A stretch of 64,000 nucleotides of DNA from Porodaedalea pini (GCA_002794775.1 NBAY01000080.1:119431-183430), one strand, 5' to 3'; counted from the first letter of the stretch, positions 43,171 to 56,932 are shown. The notes: generated from the sequence alone by a model not told the origin. A program made the numbers and translations.

Positions 43171-43935
43171 CAAAGCCCATGAGTTATTGACTATGCAGAA
43201 AGAAAAGGAAACAATTACTTACCAAACCTGAGCGGTGGTCCGTGCCGTTTCGCAAGCTCAGTCTAGCAAGGTAGCATGATCGCACCTACTACTCGTAATC
43301 TGGCCGTTGAGCGTGTGCTTGGTCGTGGTCAAGTAAAACATTGAGGACGGTCGAAGGGCTACAGTCGCGGAGAATGAGATAGGGGGGAGGGAGACATCGA
43401 TGTGAGAGTCAGGCTTGCGGCAGTGGGGCCTGAGCCTAGTTGGGAGCGAGTCGCGCGTGCGTTCCCACGTACTCCGGCACGTGACGACTCGGTCCGAAGT
43501 CGATCATCGCCGCTGCCGCTCTCGTCGTCGACTTCAAGTTGCCTCCCACCATCAATCAACCCGTTACCACCGCCCGAAGAACCCACCCGACCATCACGAA
43601 GTCCCTAAGAGTCAGCCTAGTGCATACTCGTGGACATATCATCGACGGTCTGCAGTAGCAAACCGTCTTGTGTATCTCAGCGGCTACAATTCGTATTTGC
43701 TGAGCTGAAGGTCGTCGTCTTCAGGGCCCAACACTTCAAGGATTTCTCCGCGGAGAGGCAGATTGAAATTGCGAGGTGTGTCATAGAAAGTTGCTTATTT
43801 GAATGCGCTGAAGGCTCGAACGTTTTCAAAGACATTTCAGTCCAATCCTGATTCATCCTACGTCAAGGCTTTCTCGAAGTTCTCCAAATTTCAATCCTTC
43901 GTCGACCACGTAACTTGCGACAGACCTATCTCAAG
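43171..43935. other. Upstream region of the repeat protein gene
   Basis: No recognisable gene. Short Ser/Pro/Arg-rich frames occur but lack support. It probably includes the promoter of the gene at 43936. Confidence 0.4.
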
Positions 43936-46622
43936 ATGTCAAGCGGAGGTGATTACTCTTGGTATGGTACGAATGGCGAGAATAGCTCGTGGGGCGAAGA
44001 GCAAGACTCGTGCCAGTGGGAGCTTGGCTCGTGGGGCAAGGAGCAAGGCTCGGGGGGCAAAGAGCAAGGCTTGGGGGGCAAAGAGCAAGGCTCGGGCCAG
44101 TGGGAGCTTCGCTCGTGGGGCAAAGAGCAAGGCTCGGGGGGCAAAGAGCAAGGCTCGGGGCGCAAGGAGCAAGGCTCGTACCAGTGGGACGGAGAGCTTG
44201 GCTCATGGAGCAATGAGCCTGGCCCGTGGGGCGATGAGCCTGGCTCGTGGGGCGATGAGCGTCGTTCGAGGAGCGAAGGACAACAACAGAATTCCTTACC
44301 TTTGAAAAAGACGCATGATCTCGGTACGTTTGCGAGCTGCTGATTCTGAAATGCATTCTAAAGTATTCGCACGCAGATGAGAGTGTATACCCAGTACGAG
44401 CCCTAGATGCCCGAGTTTTGGCGGATATGCAGTATAACAAGAACGTCATCTCGAGTCCGAACGCAAACTGGGTACCGCAATACCCGATAGTGAATGAGAA
44501 ACTTGGTGTTCTCAAACATGTCGATGGCTTTTGGGGAGGTCACGAATACAGCCGATGGCCCCAATTTTTCTCAAAAACTTCCATCCATCACGCTTGCATC
44601 CCGTTCGATGTGAATAACACCACGGGTAGCTTTGTGCGCCTTTGTTCTCTCGTCGTAGACATTCCTTTGTACGATCCCAAAGAGTCTGAGGACTTTACGG
44701 AGGTCCTCCTGCTCGACGAGGATGGTAACAAGGAGCACTGGCACGACAACGAACCGCAGATGCAAGTCGGCCGGTTGCGTCGAGAACTTATCGACAATTT
44801 GGAAACCGCACTGCTCTTGATAGCGGCGAAAACGCGAACTAGTGGCTCGATACGCAGGCAAGAAGGGTCCGACGACGGAATGGACAAGACATACAGGCGG
44901 TGCTTGCAAGCGGGCCAGTTTGGAGTCGAGCGCCTTCGCCTCCTGAAAAGCAGCTGGCGGCAGACGTTGTTCACTGTACGCGACATCCAGCGCTCCATTC
45001 TCGAACTGCATGGGCTGCATACGTACCTCGATGTCGTGCTGCCGCGCATCAAGTCGAAGCAATCCTATGAAACAGAGATCCTGCCTGTTCGCGGCGCATT
45101 CACTACCGAGCCCTCCGTCGTCAACCACCTCTATCGGATCGGTATACCTGTGTGGTTCATTTGTCGGCATGAACAGTTAGATGGAAAAATTTTTGCCGTC
45201 CGGGATTGTGTTCCATGGTCGAAGTACGTTGAAAGCGGCTTATTCCAATTTAAAGGAAGGCCTCTTCACGACGGCTTTAGCTTTCAACTGGATGCGCATT
45301 TGCGAGATCTGTCGAGGAGTCAGTTCATGGTGGAAGACGACATCAGCGAGCTCCTCGAGCAAATGTACGGCTTTCAGAATCATCAACCCGGAGCTCCCGC
45401 TTTCAGTCATCCTTCGTCATCGTCGTCTGCTACGAAACACACTCAGGCTCCTCCTTCAATACCTTTGTCTTCAGTCCCTTCCACTGACGCAGCGTCCCGG
45501 GTGAACGTACCTTCAAAGAAGAAGAAGAGCTTCAAGAAGAGGGCCGAGAAAGAAAAGGCGGAGAACAAGGGGAAGCAGAAGGCGCAAAGCGAGCCTTACA
45601 TTAACTACGCTCGTATCCTCCACATACCGAACGGAGTTGATGGTCGACCGGACCTGCCTTCGTACCACAAGGTCGTGTTGGGCAGTCTGACGAAACTCGG
45701 CACCATAGGCCAGAACAAGACCCACGCTGCACTCTACCCACTCCCTCCACCTTTCCTGCTCATCCACCCCAGCGCAGAAAAGACGGCGGATCTTTATCTC
45801 AACTACATCCGTATACGGCCTACATTGATTGATATGCTCCTCAAAGGCGGCATCTTCGACAAGTCAATATGGCGCAGGCTGCGAGACTGGAAGACCATCG
45901 TGCACGGCGACTACATGAAGTCCACGCCGCTCCCACCGAACACCGCCGATCCATTCGTAGAGCGCATCTACAACAGGATGCCTTCGGTACTAGATGCCAG
46001 TCCGTCCAGACAGGCTGCCAGTCACATCTCTCTCTCTTCGCATGATCGTGACACGCCAGACGCGAGCGACTTGCCTCCCGCGAAACGGCAACGAATTTCC
46101 GACAAGGCGACCATCAAGGTCGTGTTCGGCGTCGAGCGCCACTTGGAGCCGTTCGATCGAACTAAGCAGCAGGTATGGCGCGGTAAATCCGTCTCAACGG
46201 ACTGCATAGGCCGCAACAAGGTCCTTCGAATGGAAGTCCAGTGGGAACTTTCCGAGCTTTTATTCCGGTACGAGCTGTATGCGCTCGATCAACTGATCCT
46301 GCCGCGCGAACGCATGACAACGGACGAGCATCGGCAACGGAATGCTCTATTGAGCCGCATCTATCTCGGCACCACCGACGGCTCGACCACTGTCATTCCT
46401 GACATACGGAAGCCGATAAGGGAGTACTGGGGAGAACAATTGGACGACGGCTCCGTCGAGGCCCTTTTCCTCATTCTGAAGGTGTGGCCTGGCTTCCCCA
46501 CGAGCGTAGGTGCCAGTGTGAAGGACTTCTGTCCCTTGATCTCATTCTACGTTGAGACCTTCGTTCGATATTTCAATCGCATTCCCTCTATGCACTGTAA
46601 CGTTCCCGTCTCGCTGCTGTAG
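43936..46622 (+). CDS. Basidiomycete protein of unknown function with Lys-Glu-Gln repeat N-terminus
   Basis: Exon 1 is 43936-44323 and exon 2 is 44377-46622, joined by a 53-base GTACGT...CAG intron that keeps the frame (HDL-DESVYPV), about 877 residues. Residues 15-120 are imperfect repeats of about six residues (SWGKEQG, GGKEQG, later SWGDEPG). The rest is globular: LDARVLADMQYNKNV, GGHEYSRWPQFF, PVRGAFTTEPSVVNHLYRIG, VPVWFI-like, a Lys-rich segment (near 45540), then LERMPSV-like and VWRGKSVSTDC. Similar proteins are frequent in Agaricales but no function is known to me. No signal peptide. Confidence 0.75.
44030..44260 (+). repeat. Coding minisatellite (about 18-bp unit)
   Basis: Tandem units close to GGGGGCAAAGAGCAAGGCTC, giving GKEQGS repeats in the plus frame; later units read GDEPGSW. 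Also open on the minus strand, which is a by-product. Confidence 0.8.
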
Positions 46623-47929
46623 CATCACTCATTATTGGATAGGATACATTGTAATTATACGGCATAGTTCTTCATGTATTTAATGCAATTGTAGTTATAC
46701 GACATAGTTCTTCAGGTATTTAATGCAATTATACTTTCCGTGTAATACTTGCAGAGATGCTTATAAGCATCGTATATAACCACCAAAGTCTTGCACAAGT
46801 ATATGAGACGCTCGCAAAACTTACGCCTTGCTTATTATGGAAGTGACAGACTTTCCAGCACATTACATTTGCATGAAACATATGTACAACTATTTCATGC
46901 CCTTATATCCTTGTGGAAAGTCTTAAATTACCCTTACAACCTTGCACAATTATTATGCACGCTTATAAGCCTTTAGGAAGCCTTGTCATCCCATTAAAGC
47001 TACATATAACCTAATTTAGTCTGGTCCGATCATTACTGCGTCATTATCATTCCCAAAAGCGTATATCATTTGATGCAAAATTTTGTGATGTATCCGTTGG
47101 ACTCGATTCTCTCACAAACTCCAACAAGATGCGGGATGCTGAAATCGGACTGGTGAAAATCTCCTATCTATGACTAATGATCACATCTGGCCAGTCGAAC
47201 AAGTATATATTGTTTACCCACTGCATTCCGAGACGCACTAGCGGCGCCGGTTATCTTGACGAGCTGAACTCGACATCTGAGACCTGACCTTCAAAGGATG
47301 AAAGCATCGAGAGCGGGAAGCAAGCTTCCATAAAAAGCGCGCTTCGTGTGTTTGACCCTTCACTGGTCTTGGAATAACAAGGGACAGAAGAGGATCTGCT
47401 AACTTTATTGCAATAGAGTTGCGGGATCCGGTACGCTCACTCCTTGGACTAGAAACACTGGACTACGTTTTACTTCGGCATCTCAGGAGTACTGTTAGTC
47501 AACAAGAATTCCGGAGGACGGATCTCATTGACTTTTCCAAAGTTGAGTCCACAGTTAGTGAAGATAAGGCCGAGATCGTGTGTTCTCCCATGTGCCACGG
47601 ATCCGCACTCACACCTGGCTGCTTGATGTCGACCTAGACTTTCATTACCTGTCAAGCGATCCCGGACGCTGAGAAAAATATCTTGTTCAAGCTCTACTCC
47701 ATCCACAGTTTGTCGCAGGCGCAATGCGACAGCTCTCCGGACCAGTGATATCCATCCTTCGATCTCTAATTTATGGGCTGGACTGACGAGCTAGAGCACA
47801 AGGTTCCGCGGATAATTTTTCTAGGGACGAAAGTCCAATAACTTTCTCCTATAAAGTCTCAATGGGTTGTGCTCAAAATCTCCATCTCACTCTCGCATTG
47901 CACTCAAACGCTCCTCGACTCTGTGACAA
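46623..47929. other. Intergenic, AT-rich
   Basis: A two-copy tandem repeat of about 43 bases lies at 46648-46735 (TACG.CATAGTTCTTCA.GTA). No gene is seen. The last 100 bases, with a TATAAAG near 47852, are likely the promoter of the secreted protein gene. Confidence 0.45.
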
Positions 47930-48765
47930 TGAAGTTCTTCACTGTAACTCTTCTCATTCTCACCTTTTCTCTGGAGAGCTTGGGTGTGAGCCTTAACCAC
48001 GGCTCCGTCAAGAGCAGGGGACTCGAATTATGCCCTTCGGCGGATGCGGTCAATTCTGCGACTGTCAGCGTCAACGGCCATGAAATCCAGTGGACCACAT
48101 TCGAGTGCCCGGATGACAGCCTGTCAGCGAGGGCCATTGCTCCTTCGCTTGCAGGTAGATCTCCCGTCACCGCGCCGAACAGTATATCAGAGATATCTCA
48201 GCGCAGCGCAGCCGAGTGCGAGACTGCTGCGCCGGAATGCCAGTGCGGACAACCTAGTAATTAGCTTTGATAACTTTTTTTCAGTATAGACAGTCGCTGA
48301 TACGGAAATTACTTTATCTCCAGCCACATGCACATGCATCAGTCCGACTCCGCTCGCACCCAACGGAAATGACTGCACAGTCCTCATCGATGCTCTCGAA
48401 GTTCTTCCGCAAGTCAGTGGTCCAACATTTATAGTCCAGACGAGGACCTTCGAGCTCGTCCAGTTCGAATCCTGTGCGTATTTTGTTACAAACCAGGTTG
48501 TCAAATTATAGCATTAAATTTGCCTCTAGGTGCTATGGAGTGGTCTAATTTAGGTCTTCGGAACGGGCCCTTGGAGTACTGCTGGGATGAAGCGTTTTTG
48601 AGTCATTTCTCTTGCTTGCCTTGGGGGAGATTCTGACACTTTGGTGTTTAAGGGTCGCTCTTGCGGGCCTAACCAACGAGGATTGCCTTGAAGCAGGAGT
48701 CAGTACTGGAGCATCCTGCACTCCTAGCGATGATCTATGGAACCTTGAGTGAGTTCTGGAGTTGA
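47930..48765 (+). CDS. Small secreted cysteine-rich protein (paralogue 1)
   Basis: Start ATG 47930. A signal peptide (MKFFTVTLLILTFSLESLG) is followed by CPSADAVNSATVSVNGHEI and a conserved CETAAPECQCGQ. Exons: 47930-48256, 48324-48473, 48530-about 48590, and a last one about 48655-48753 (acceptor and donor uncertain). Continuing motifs: TCTCISPTPLAPNGNDCTVL, SGPTFIVQTRTFELVQFES, LEYCWDEAFL and ASCTPSDDLWNLE. The stop is not fixed. It is clearly paralogous to the gene at 54147. At least ten cysteines suggest a disulfide-rich extracellular protein; function unknown. Confidence 0.72.
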
Positions 48766-48769
48766 CTTT

Positions 48770-49501
48770 ATGAGTCTAGAGGTCTCATTTCCATTAATAG
48801 GATATTGCGGATTGGATCTTGAATGATCTCTGCTCTCTTCTACTCTCGGAGATATGATGATTTTCAGCTTCATGTGGCATTTTTGTCTATTGACTCTAAA
48901 GCGCACAACTATCACTGCCATTCGATAGGCTCAGTACGTATGGCTGCGAAATGGACATTTATCTGTAATTATATATCGTGAATAAAGTTTTGCCTCTAGG
49001 AATTTAGGTGTTCCGATTGGAACTCGGGGTTTGAGCCCGACAATCTCATTTACTACAGCTAGCTGGCATAAATGTGTGTCTAGAGAAAGGTGCAACCTCA
49101 TAGTCGACAGGGCACAGAAGAGATCGAGATGACCTTGACGGAAATTTTCGCGTTTTATATAGGTGGGTACCAAAGAATTATGGAGTCGCGTGCCGGAATG
49201 TTTATATTAGCACTACTGCTCTACTAGCTCCTACGGAAAACCGAAACAAACATTACAAAGGAAAAGGCAAGACGCGTGGAGCTCGATGGGGCATGTGTAT
49301 GCGCTAAGAGGGAAAAGTTTGAAAGACGTGTATCTGAAATAAGTGCGTGAAAATGTTAAATCTCGAGTTGAAGGTCGGAATGGTAGCAGGCAACACGACT
49401 GAGAAGCTCATCCGTCATTTTTGGTCCCCACCTGTATGATTCCGTCATCTTATTATTTCGTACATCTAAACCGTTCTCGTCCGAGACATTATGTAGGTCT
49501 A
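48770..49501. other. Intergenic
   Basis: No coding signal that I can support. Confidence 0.4.
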
Positions 49502-50681
<1,180 letters not shown>

Positions 50682-50913
50682 CGTAATGGAATGGAGTTCC
50701 TGTGCAATCTAAGACTGCCGAGTGGGCGTATATTTAGATCGTTTGTTCTCAACAGATGAGCAAAGTAAAGACGGACCCCAAAAGTCTCAATAATAGCTCG
50801 AGGTCGAAGTCAAGATCAGAAATAATGTTTATTACCAGCCTGAGGCGATCTCATTTTTTGGGACATTTGTAGTCGTGGGAATCTTCATATCCATATTTCC
50901 TTAACCACCGACC

Positions 50914-51697
50914 ATGATCTCCTACGTTGTTACTCAAAAGGCCTACGCCAAAATCGCGTTCCACGCCGCCAAATACCCGTATAGACAAGTCAATGGAGTT
51001 CTCATTGGCAAGGAGAAGTCCGGATCGGTTGAGTTTAGCGACGCGATACCGTTGCTGCATCACTGGACGAGCTTGAGCCCTAGCATGGAGATCGGCTTGG
51101 ACCTCGTGAGTAGCCTCTTGCACTCTTTCACTTCAAGCGATCTTGATGAGAGCTCTTTGCATGATGTGAGAGGCAAGAAACCATGCCCAATCGAATGGTC
51201 TTGAAGTAATCGGCTACTACCAAGCCTCCGAACAATTGAGCGACACGGCACTCGCTCCAGTTGGCGAGAAGGTCGCCGACACGATCAAGAAGACCTTTCC
51301 AAATGCAGTTGCTTTTGTGGTAAGTCGGATGATACTCATTTTGTGCATGTACTTCCAACACCGTCTTTTAGGTTGACGGTTCGAAACTGGCCATCGGAGA
51401 ACCAGCTCTTGTTGTAAGTAAATAGCCAAGCTCGACTCCGTCAGACGGGTGACTAACCCAATCTCAAAGCCTTATCTCCCACAAGGCAGCTCTACGTCTT
51501 GGAGACCCTCCAGCGAAGGGATTCAGCCGTTTACGCAGACATCTCATTTCAGTTTGTCGCCGCCCAGCGTCGCGTCAAATGTTGTACGACTCATCCAGGA
51601 ATCCAGGTTGCATCAGAAGCTGGGGGATTTTGATGATCATTTGGAAGATGTGTCGATCGACTGGTTGCGGAACAGTGAATGTAACATCGAAAACTAG
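50914..51697 (+). CDS. ER membrane protein complex subunit 8/9 homologue
   Basis: Plus-strand exons: 50914-about 51105 (MISYVVTQKAYAKIAFHAAK, VNGVLIGKEKSG, PLLHHWTSLSPSMEIGLDL), about 51174-51319 (NGLEVIGYYQASEQLSDTA, KVADTIKKTFPNAVAFV), about 51371-51413 (VDGSKLAIGEPALV) and about 51471-51697. This is the MPN-like EMC8/EMC9 (UPF0172) family, a cytosolic part of the complex that inserts membrane proteins at the ER. The tail ends ECNIEN. It diverges from bud32 with only about 230 bases between start codons, so the two may share a promoter. Confidence 0.88.
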
Positions 51698-52086
51698 ACA
51701 TTTCTGCCAACATGAAAGCCTCGTTAGCTTTCTTCGTGCGATCATCGGAACTTCTATCTGTCTAAACACAAACTAACCTCATGAACTGCATTGACGCGGT
51801 ATATTGATAAACTCATGCTTATCGACAACGAGCGCGTCTTATCTCTTCTGAACCGTGTACTTATTTCGCTGCCTTTGTCGCTTCGGGGCCGGTATGGTTT
51901 TGCGTCCACGTGCAAAGTATACCTGGAAGTTGAAGAATCCAAGTCGTCTTATAGGCTTTTGCTTCCTAGCTTCCGAAAACCTGCCGATAATAATTCACGG
52001 CCCGCCAGAGTTTCATGGAATAGAGCTGTCCACCCATAAAGACGCAGAACAATCCGCACGATGGACGTGAAAGCACCTCTCAAGAC

Positions 52087-53127
52087 ATGTTCTACGCTGT
52101 CCTTTCCGCCTTCTTCGCCTTCTTGTCGCTCGTCCCTGCTGGCCTTGCCGTCAGCTGGTGGACTGTCGAATGGGATGCAACAGAGTTCACTGCGATGTCA
52201 GGGGACTTGATAGTCCCAGATACCCCCGATGCTGGAGGAACGCCGTATGTCTGGCCGGGCTTACAGCCAGGATCAACGGGTGTCTTGCAAGCTGTCTTGG
52301 ATGGAAGGTGCGGACTTCGGAGGAGCTACAAACTGAGTTCGGACCGTCTACTCATTGTATCATGTTAGATCGGGAACTTGGTGGATCGGTGATGGGTAAG
52401 TCTTTGAGGTCAATCGTTATACTCCATTGCTTGACCAGCCTTTAGGTATTATGGAACACCTAGGCTGGTACCTTGACACTGCCTCTGATGATTTTGTTCG
52501 TTCACGAATGTCCAGTTGATATGTTTAGCCTGCCTTGGGGGGCTGGGTTCAACGCTTATCCAGGTACCCTTCCTTTGCGATATCATCGATGACGGGTTGA
52601 CGTATTAATTATCGCAAGGTCAAACCGTGTATTTTTCATTTACCGTTGACTCGAGCGGAAACTGGACCTGCACGCTATCCGGACCTGGCTCTGCCGAGAG
52701 CACGTTCTCTCTCCCTGGACTGACCATGAACCGGTTCGTCCACTATTCTTTCTTATCCGAAGCATTGTGAAAACTTTCAGCCAATAAATTTGAAGCGCTA
52801 TCCTGGCCGTTGAGCTGTATGACGTGGACTTCGATTTCGGACCGGTCGTTGTGAGTAACTACCTGATTATTAGATTTATTCTATGCTAATGTTTCTGGAA
52901 ACCTAGTACCGGAACCTCGTCCTCACGGCCACCACTGCTGCGAATGGCTGGTGTGGAACAACTTCGTCGCTCGGCTACAGTAGTGGGGTGCGTATTGCAT
53001 GTCTTCTCTTCGCCCTCATAGAATTGAAGTCTTTTCCCGGAAATAACAGGGTTACACCATCTCCGGTGCGACCGCGAGTGGGAATACGTGCTCTGTCAGC
53101 GAGGTGATCATGCCCAGCGCGTCCTAG
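52087..53127 (+). CDS. Secreted beta-sandwich-like protein
   Basis: Start ATG 52087 with a signal peptide (MFYAVLSAFFAFLSLVPAGL). First exon: TVEWDATEFTAMSGDLIVP, YVWPGLQPGSTGVLQAVLDG. Later exons: SGTWWIGDG, SLPWGAGFNAYPG, QTVYFSFTVDSSGNWTCTL, LPGLTMNRAILAVELYDVDF, YRNLVLTATTAANGWCGTTS, YTISGATASGNTCSVSEVI with stop TAG 53125-53127. At least five introns. It resembles a mushroom family of secreted proteins with a likely jelly-roll fold, similar to eqolisin-like or lectin-like proteins; no catalytic pair was confirmed. Function unknown. Confidence 0.75.
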
Positions 53128-54146
53128 AGCAAGTGAACGTGTAGAGGAGCCGTAAAGGGCAGGTTAACAATCAGCATGGCTGTTCTGCGAAGTGTATTTT
53201 CTTCTCAGACCGAGCTGAATCAGTTGGCAAATGTCAAGATTTCGAAGTGGGCGGTCGAAGTCTACTTTCGCTTAGTCTATGCAGTCCATTTCGTCCTTTC
53301 TTTGAGCTCGGCATTCCGTCTTAGAGCCGAAGTGCCTTCGCTTGCTTTGTCTCAGGTCCGGCCTTGTACAAGTGATCAGGTGGCACTGCGAAAGAACTGA
53401 AGAATCAGGAGGCGTCGTGCCAGGTTTCTCAAGGATGCCACGCCGATGATCACCACGAAAGTGCCGTTGCCTTCTTAATTGGCGCTTACGATCAGCCGCG
53501 GACATTTCTTGAGGTACTGGATATTCCCAATTCACACCCAGGGCGCTCTCTTGTACCCTTGTCTGCTGCAACTGTTTCGTGATGATGATCCCTTGTGCAT
53601 GGGAGTCTTCCATTGTCCACAGCGCTCTTGCTTTTCCTGCTGTCTAAGCTGATCTGCCGTCTCCGCCGGATTCGCTGCACAAGCGACCTGTTCTGATATA
53701 CGATTCTGTTCATCTCATGCTCTCAATGATGGTATTATAGTCGGACAGATGAATTGACCTTTGGCTAATGATAACCTTCGGATTTCCCACAAAAGTTCAA
53801 AGCATCTACAGTCCTCATCACGGTGAACAGCCTATCCGCTGATCTTCTGTCGAATAACGGTACAGGTCTGTCTATGCCCGCCCTTTGCACTGCTCCGATT
53901 TGCCATGTTTGCCGCTATATGCTCCTTCCTGCCGACATCCGTACGTTCCTCAACTCTCAGCATCACCCGCCCGAAGTTCATCTCAAGGGACAAGTTCTGA
54001 CGGCCCTCTGCGAACGTTCGAAAGACGGTCCGTGACAAGCGGGACTTCTCGGCCTAGGAACACAACACTCGGCTTGGAGGCCTATAAAATCGAGAAGTAA
54101 TCTGCACCAAAATTTTCAGGTCGTCTTTGTTTGAACACCTCCAACC
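53128..54146. other. Intergenic
   Basis: A minus-strand frame at 53272-53613 (Arg/Gln-rich) has no recognised family and no supporting splice sites. TATAAAA at 54082-54088 is a plausible promoter for the gene at 54147. Confidence 0.4.
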
Positions 54147-55010
54147 ATGAAGCTCTTTTCCACCTCTCTTCTTGTCCTTTCTCTTTCGGTCGGCACTTTT
54201 GGAGCTAGAATTTTGGAGCGCTCCGATTTCTCTGCCAAAGACAAGTGTCCTTCTGCGAAAGAGGTCACGTCTTCAGCCTTTACCGTCAATGGCCATGAGG
54301 TCGTGCGCCAGACCTTCACATGCCCCGATAGCAGCCTGGCGAAGAGGAGCCCGTCCACTGGCAATGGAAAACCCATTCGATCGAGTGCTCTCGAGAAGCG
54401 CAATGCTGCTGAGTGTCGGACGCCCGCTCCGGAGTGCCAGTGCGGTACATCTTGTGAGTAATTGGAACTTTCCTCTAGAATAATACTGATGGTTTTATGC
54501 ATGTAGTCGTCTGCGAATGCCAGAATGTGACCGCAAGTGCTCCCAACCCGAACGACTGCACGATCCTCGAGGACTCGACCGGCGTCATTTCGCAGACCGA
54601 GGGCCCAACTTTCATCGTCCAACCTGATAACTTTGAGCTGATCACGTTCCAGGTCCGATCTTCCTTCTTAACCGTTGCATCACGCTAATGTAGTCTCAAC
54701 GACAGACATGCGCCTTCGAGTTCACTAACTTTGCGTCTTCTCCTCTAGAGTTTTGCTGGGATGAAATTTTGAGCATTTATCATCTATAGGGTCGTTTGTT
54801 TTGATTCTGACGATGGTTGATGATCATATAGGGAAGCACCGGAGGGCTCGTTAACCAAATTTGCTTCGAAGAGGCCGGGGGAACGGCAGCAGCATGCAAT
54901 GCAAACGATGACTTGTGGCTTGTCCAGTAAGCTAATGTTACTTGAAACTATCAATCCAATTTTATACTTACTTTTATTCTTTAGGGCCCTTCGTGTTGGC
55001 TCCTAAGGCT
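54147..55010 (+). CDS. Small secreted cysteine-rich protein (paralogue 2)
   Basis: ATG 54147 with signal peptide MKLFSTSLLVLSLSVGTFG. Then KCPSAKEVTSSAFTVNGHEV, QTFTCPDSSLAKRS, NAAECRTPAPECQCGTS; exon 1 ends near 54452. Following exons read CECQNVTASAPNPNDCTIL, EGPTFIVQPDNFELITFQ, then QTCAFEFTNFASSPLEFCWD, STGGLVNQICFEEAGGTAAA and NDDLWLVQALRVGS with stop near 55006. Residue order and all cysteine clusters match the gene at 47930. A KR-S-P-S site after the N-terminal part could be processed. Function unknown; such proteins are often expressed in fruiting or host interaction, but that is not shown here. Confidence 0.78.
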
Positions 55011-55289
55011 CAGTGATCACGTGCCAAAAATAGTCTGGGTCAATAGTCTTGTAAAAATCACGTATCTCAGGGCTCTTTGTTTTGTTGTCTGCTTGGGGTT
55101 TTTGTCAATAAAGGTGCTTTCTGTCTGGTGATCATGATATGAGTAAATGAGGGGAGGTCTAGGAGGCAACGCCTGACAAAAGAGTGTGTGATTGTACTTA
55201 TTTACATTTAATTACATATATATATAGTTACCAAAACCGGTAGGGGTGATCCTTGATTGCTCACGAGAATTTACACAACAATATGCCAA

Positions 55290-55330
55290 GCTTAAATCGT
55301 ACAAATTCTACAAATTTGTACGATTTAAGC
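55290..55330. repeat. Perfect hairpin, 18-bp arms
   Basis: GCTTAAATCGTACAAATT, a 5-base loop, then its exact reverse complement. It directly abuts the inverted-repeat element at 55331. Confidence 0.88.
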
Positions 55331-55470
55331 TCCTAAATACTCTGTTGAGCTATTTCCAGGGCTCCCTTGTACCCCATTATATATTTTTATCTCAAAAACT
55401 AGAAACAGATGCGTTGAGAGAAAATAAAAAGTTAGGCTCAAATAGGCCAACATCAACAGAGTATTTAGGA
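55331..55470. mobile_element. Small inverted-repeat (MITE-like) element
   Basis: The 140-bp block has perfect 18-bp terminal inverted repeats: TCCTAAATACTCTGTTGA at 55331-55348 and its complement at 55453-55470. The interior is AT-rich and non-coding. No target duplication is obvious, partly because of the adjoining hairpin. Family unknown. Confidence 0.6.
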
Positions 55471-56932
55471 ACCTAAATAATCCAAGCAGGATTGAGCTTG
55501 TAATCCTGTTTGAGATATCTGCTTGTATGCAGCTCAGCGTCTGAGTGTCTTATCATGGAAACTGTTTCTCAACCTGCCTCCTCCCCTTCATTTTCATTAC
55601 TTTGAAAAACGAACATACCGTGTAGCAATATGTCATTGATATCCTATACATGGATTTTTTTGATAATGAATTTGGACTGTGATGAGGCCAGAATCAGTCA
55701 GAAGTTACCTCGTAACTTTTTGCCGCCTTGATTACTCGGAATGGAAGGCGCCGATTCCTTTATTGATTACAAGGTGATTACATTTCTTCCAGCGGTATTA
55801 GTTTTGAACTTGCACTATGGTGCATAGCGTCACGTTACATCAACTCTGCCCGGCCCGGATTTTTGAGTTTAAGAGTCTGAGAATTTTTTTTCTGTAATAG
55901 AAGTAACAAAGATAATCGTCATTAATATTCCGGAGTTTCGGACTTTTTTCCAAATCATTTCAAATTTTCCTGAAAAAAAAAAACCCCAAAAAAGAAAAAA
56001 AATAGGGGCTGAGCTATCGGGACCATCCAGCATCTCAGCCAAACACGCAAATGCTGGAGGTATGGATTCTTACAGGTATGGTTATCTTTTTTTCTTATCT
56101 CGTAGATCACTCAATTTAAATTCTATTAGGAAAGGACTTAATTTCTTACTGGCTACAAGAGCCGTGAAGAAGTACAAGTCACACCGCCTATCCCTGACAG
56201 TGCAGAGGTCCGAGCTGCCCTCCAGCAGCTGAGTAAGTAGTTGTGATCGGCATTTCATTATGTAATTTTCCTTTCTTGGAATCTTGGTAATAAATTTAAA
56301 TTATTTAAATTATTTAAATATTCTGTTTCAAATCTCAGTGCCGAAATTTTTGGAACACAGAAAAAAAAATATTTTGACCCGCAAGTTCTGTAGATATACG
56401 TAGTAGCTACCTATACATGCAATTTCAGGATTAAACAAGTTGTTTTGAGTGACTAGATAGAGTTGGAAAATGACGCGTTTGAGTTGTCGGCTTTAGCCGC
56501 TATGCACCATAGTTCGTGTGAACTGCCGACTCCAAATGGCTCGGCCCTTCTATGTCCTCGTGTCTTTCGTTGCTTTTGTAGACACAACTCAACGTCCTAC
56601 TAGTAGCTAAAAAACTACTAGAGTCTAATAATCTCACTGCTAGATTATTTCGTGAGTCGCACACCGAATCAATACCTCGAGTCGATCCTGCGATTTCATA
56701 ATTTGTCTTGCTGCATTTGTAGTCAAATTTTCCAATGGATCATATTTATGATTGTACAGATATATTGCAATGCGAGTATGTTGGCTGGTCATTGTCGCAG
56801 CCTGCTCATTTGTGAGAGCATTTGACCTGGCTCTAGAAGGCAGAGAACTGCTTCCGCCCCAGATTTGCAAATGACAACCGAATACAAGAGCTAAATGCGA
56901 AGATAAAATCTCGATGGGGCATAGCTTCTGCT

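Larger units (their letters stand above)
55011..56932. other. Intergenic, AT-rich, with a small foldback element
   Basis: Contains the hairpin and inverted-repeat element listed separately. The rest has A/T homopolymers and TTTAAAT repeats (56290-56325) and no supported gene. Confidence 0.45.

Noticed and set aside
43939..44213. Minus-strand repeat frames (LLFAPRA repeats) over the minisatellite
   Set aside because: The 18-bp unit is open in several frames; the plus-strand frame splices cleanly to a conserved domain, the minus-strand one to n​othing.
46648..46735. Possible origin or centromere-like AT repeat
   Set aside because: Only two copies of about 43 bases; nothing supports such a function.
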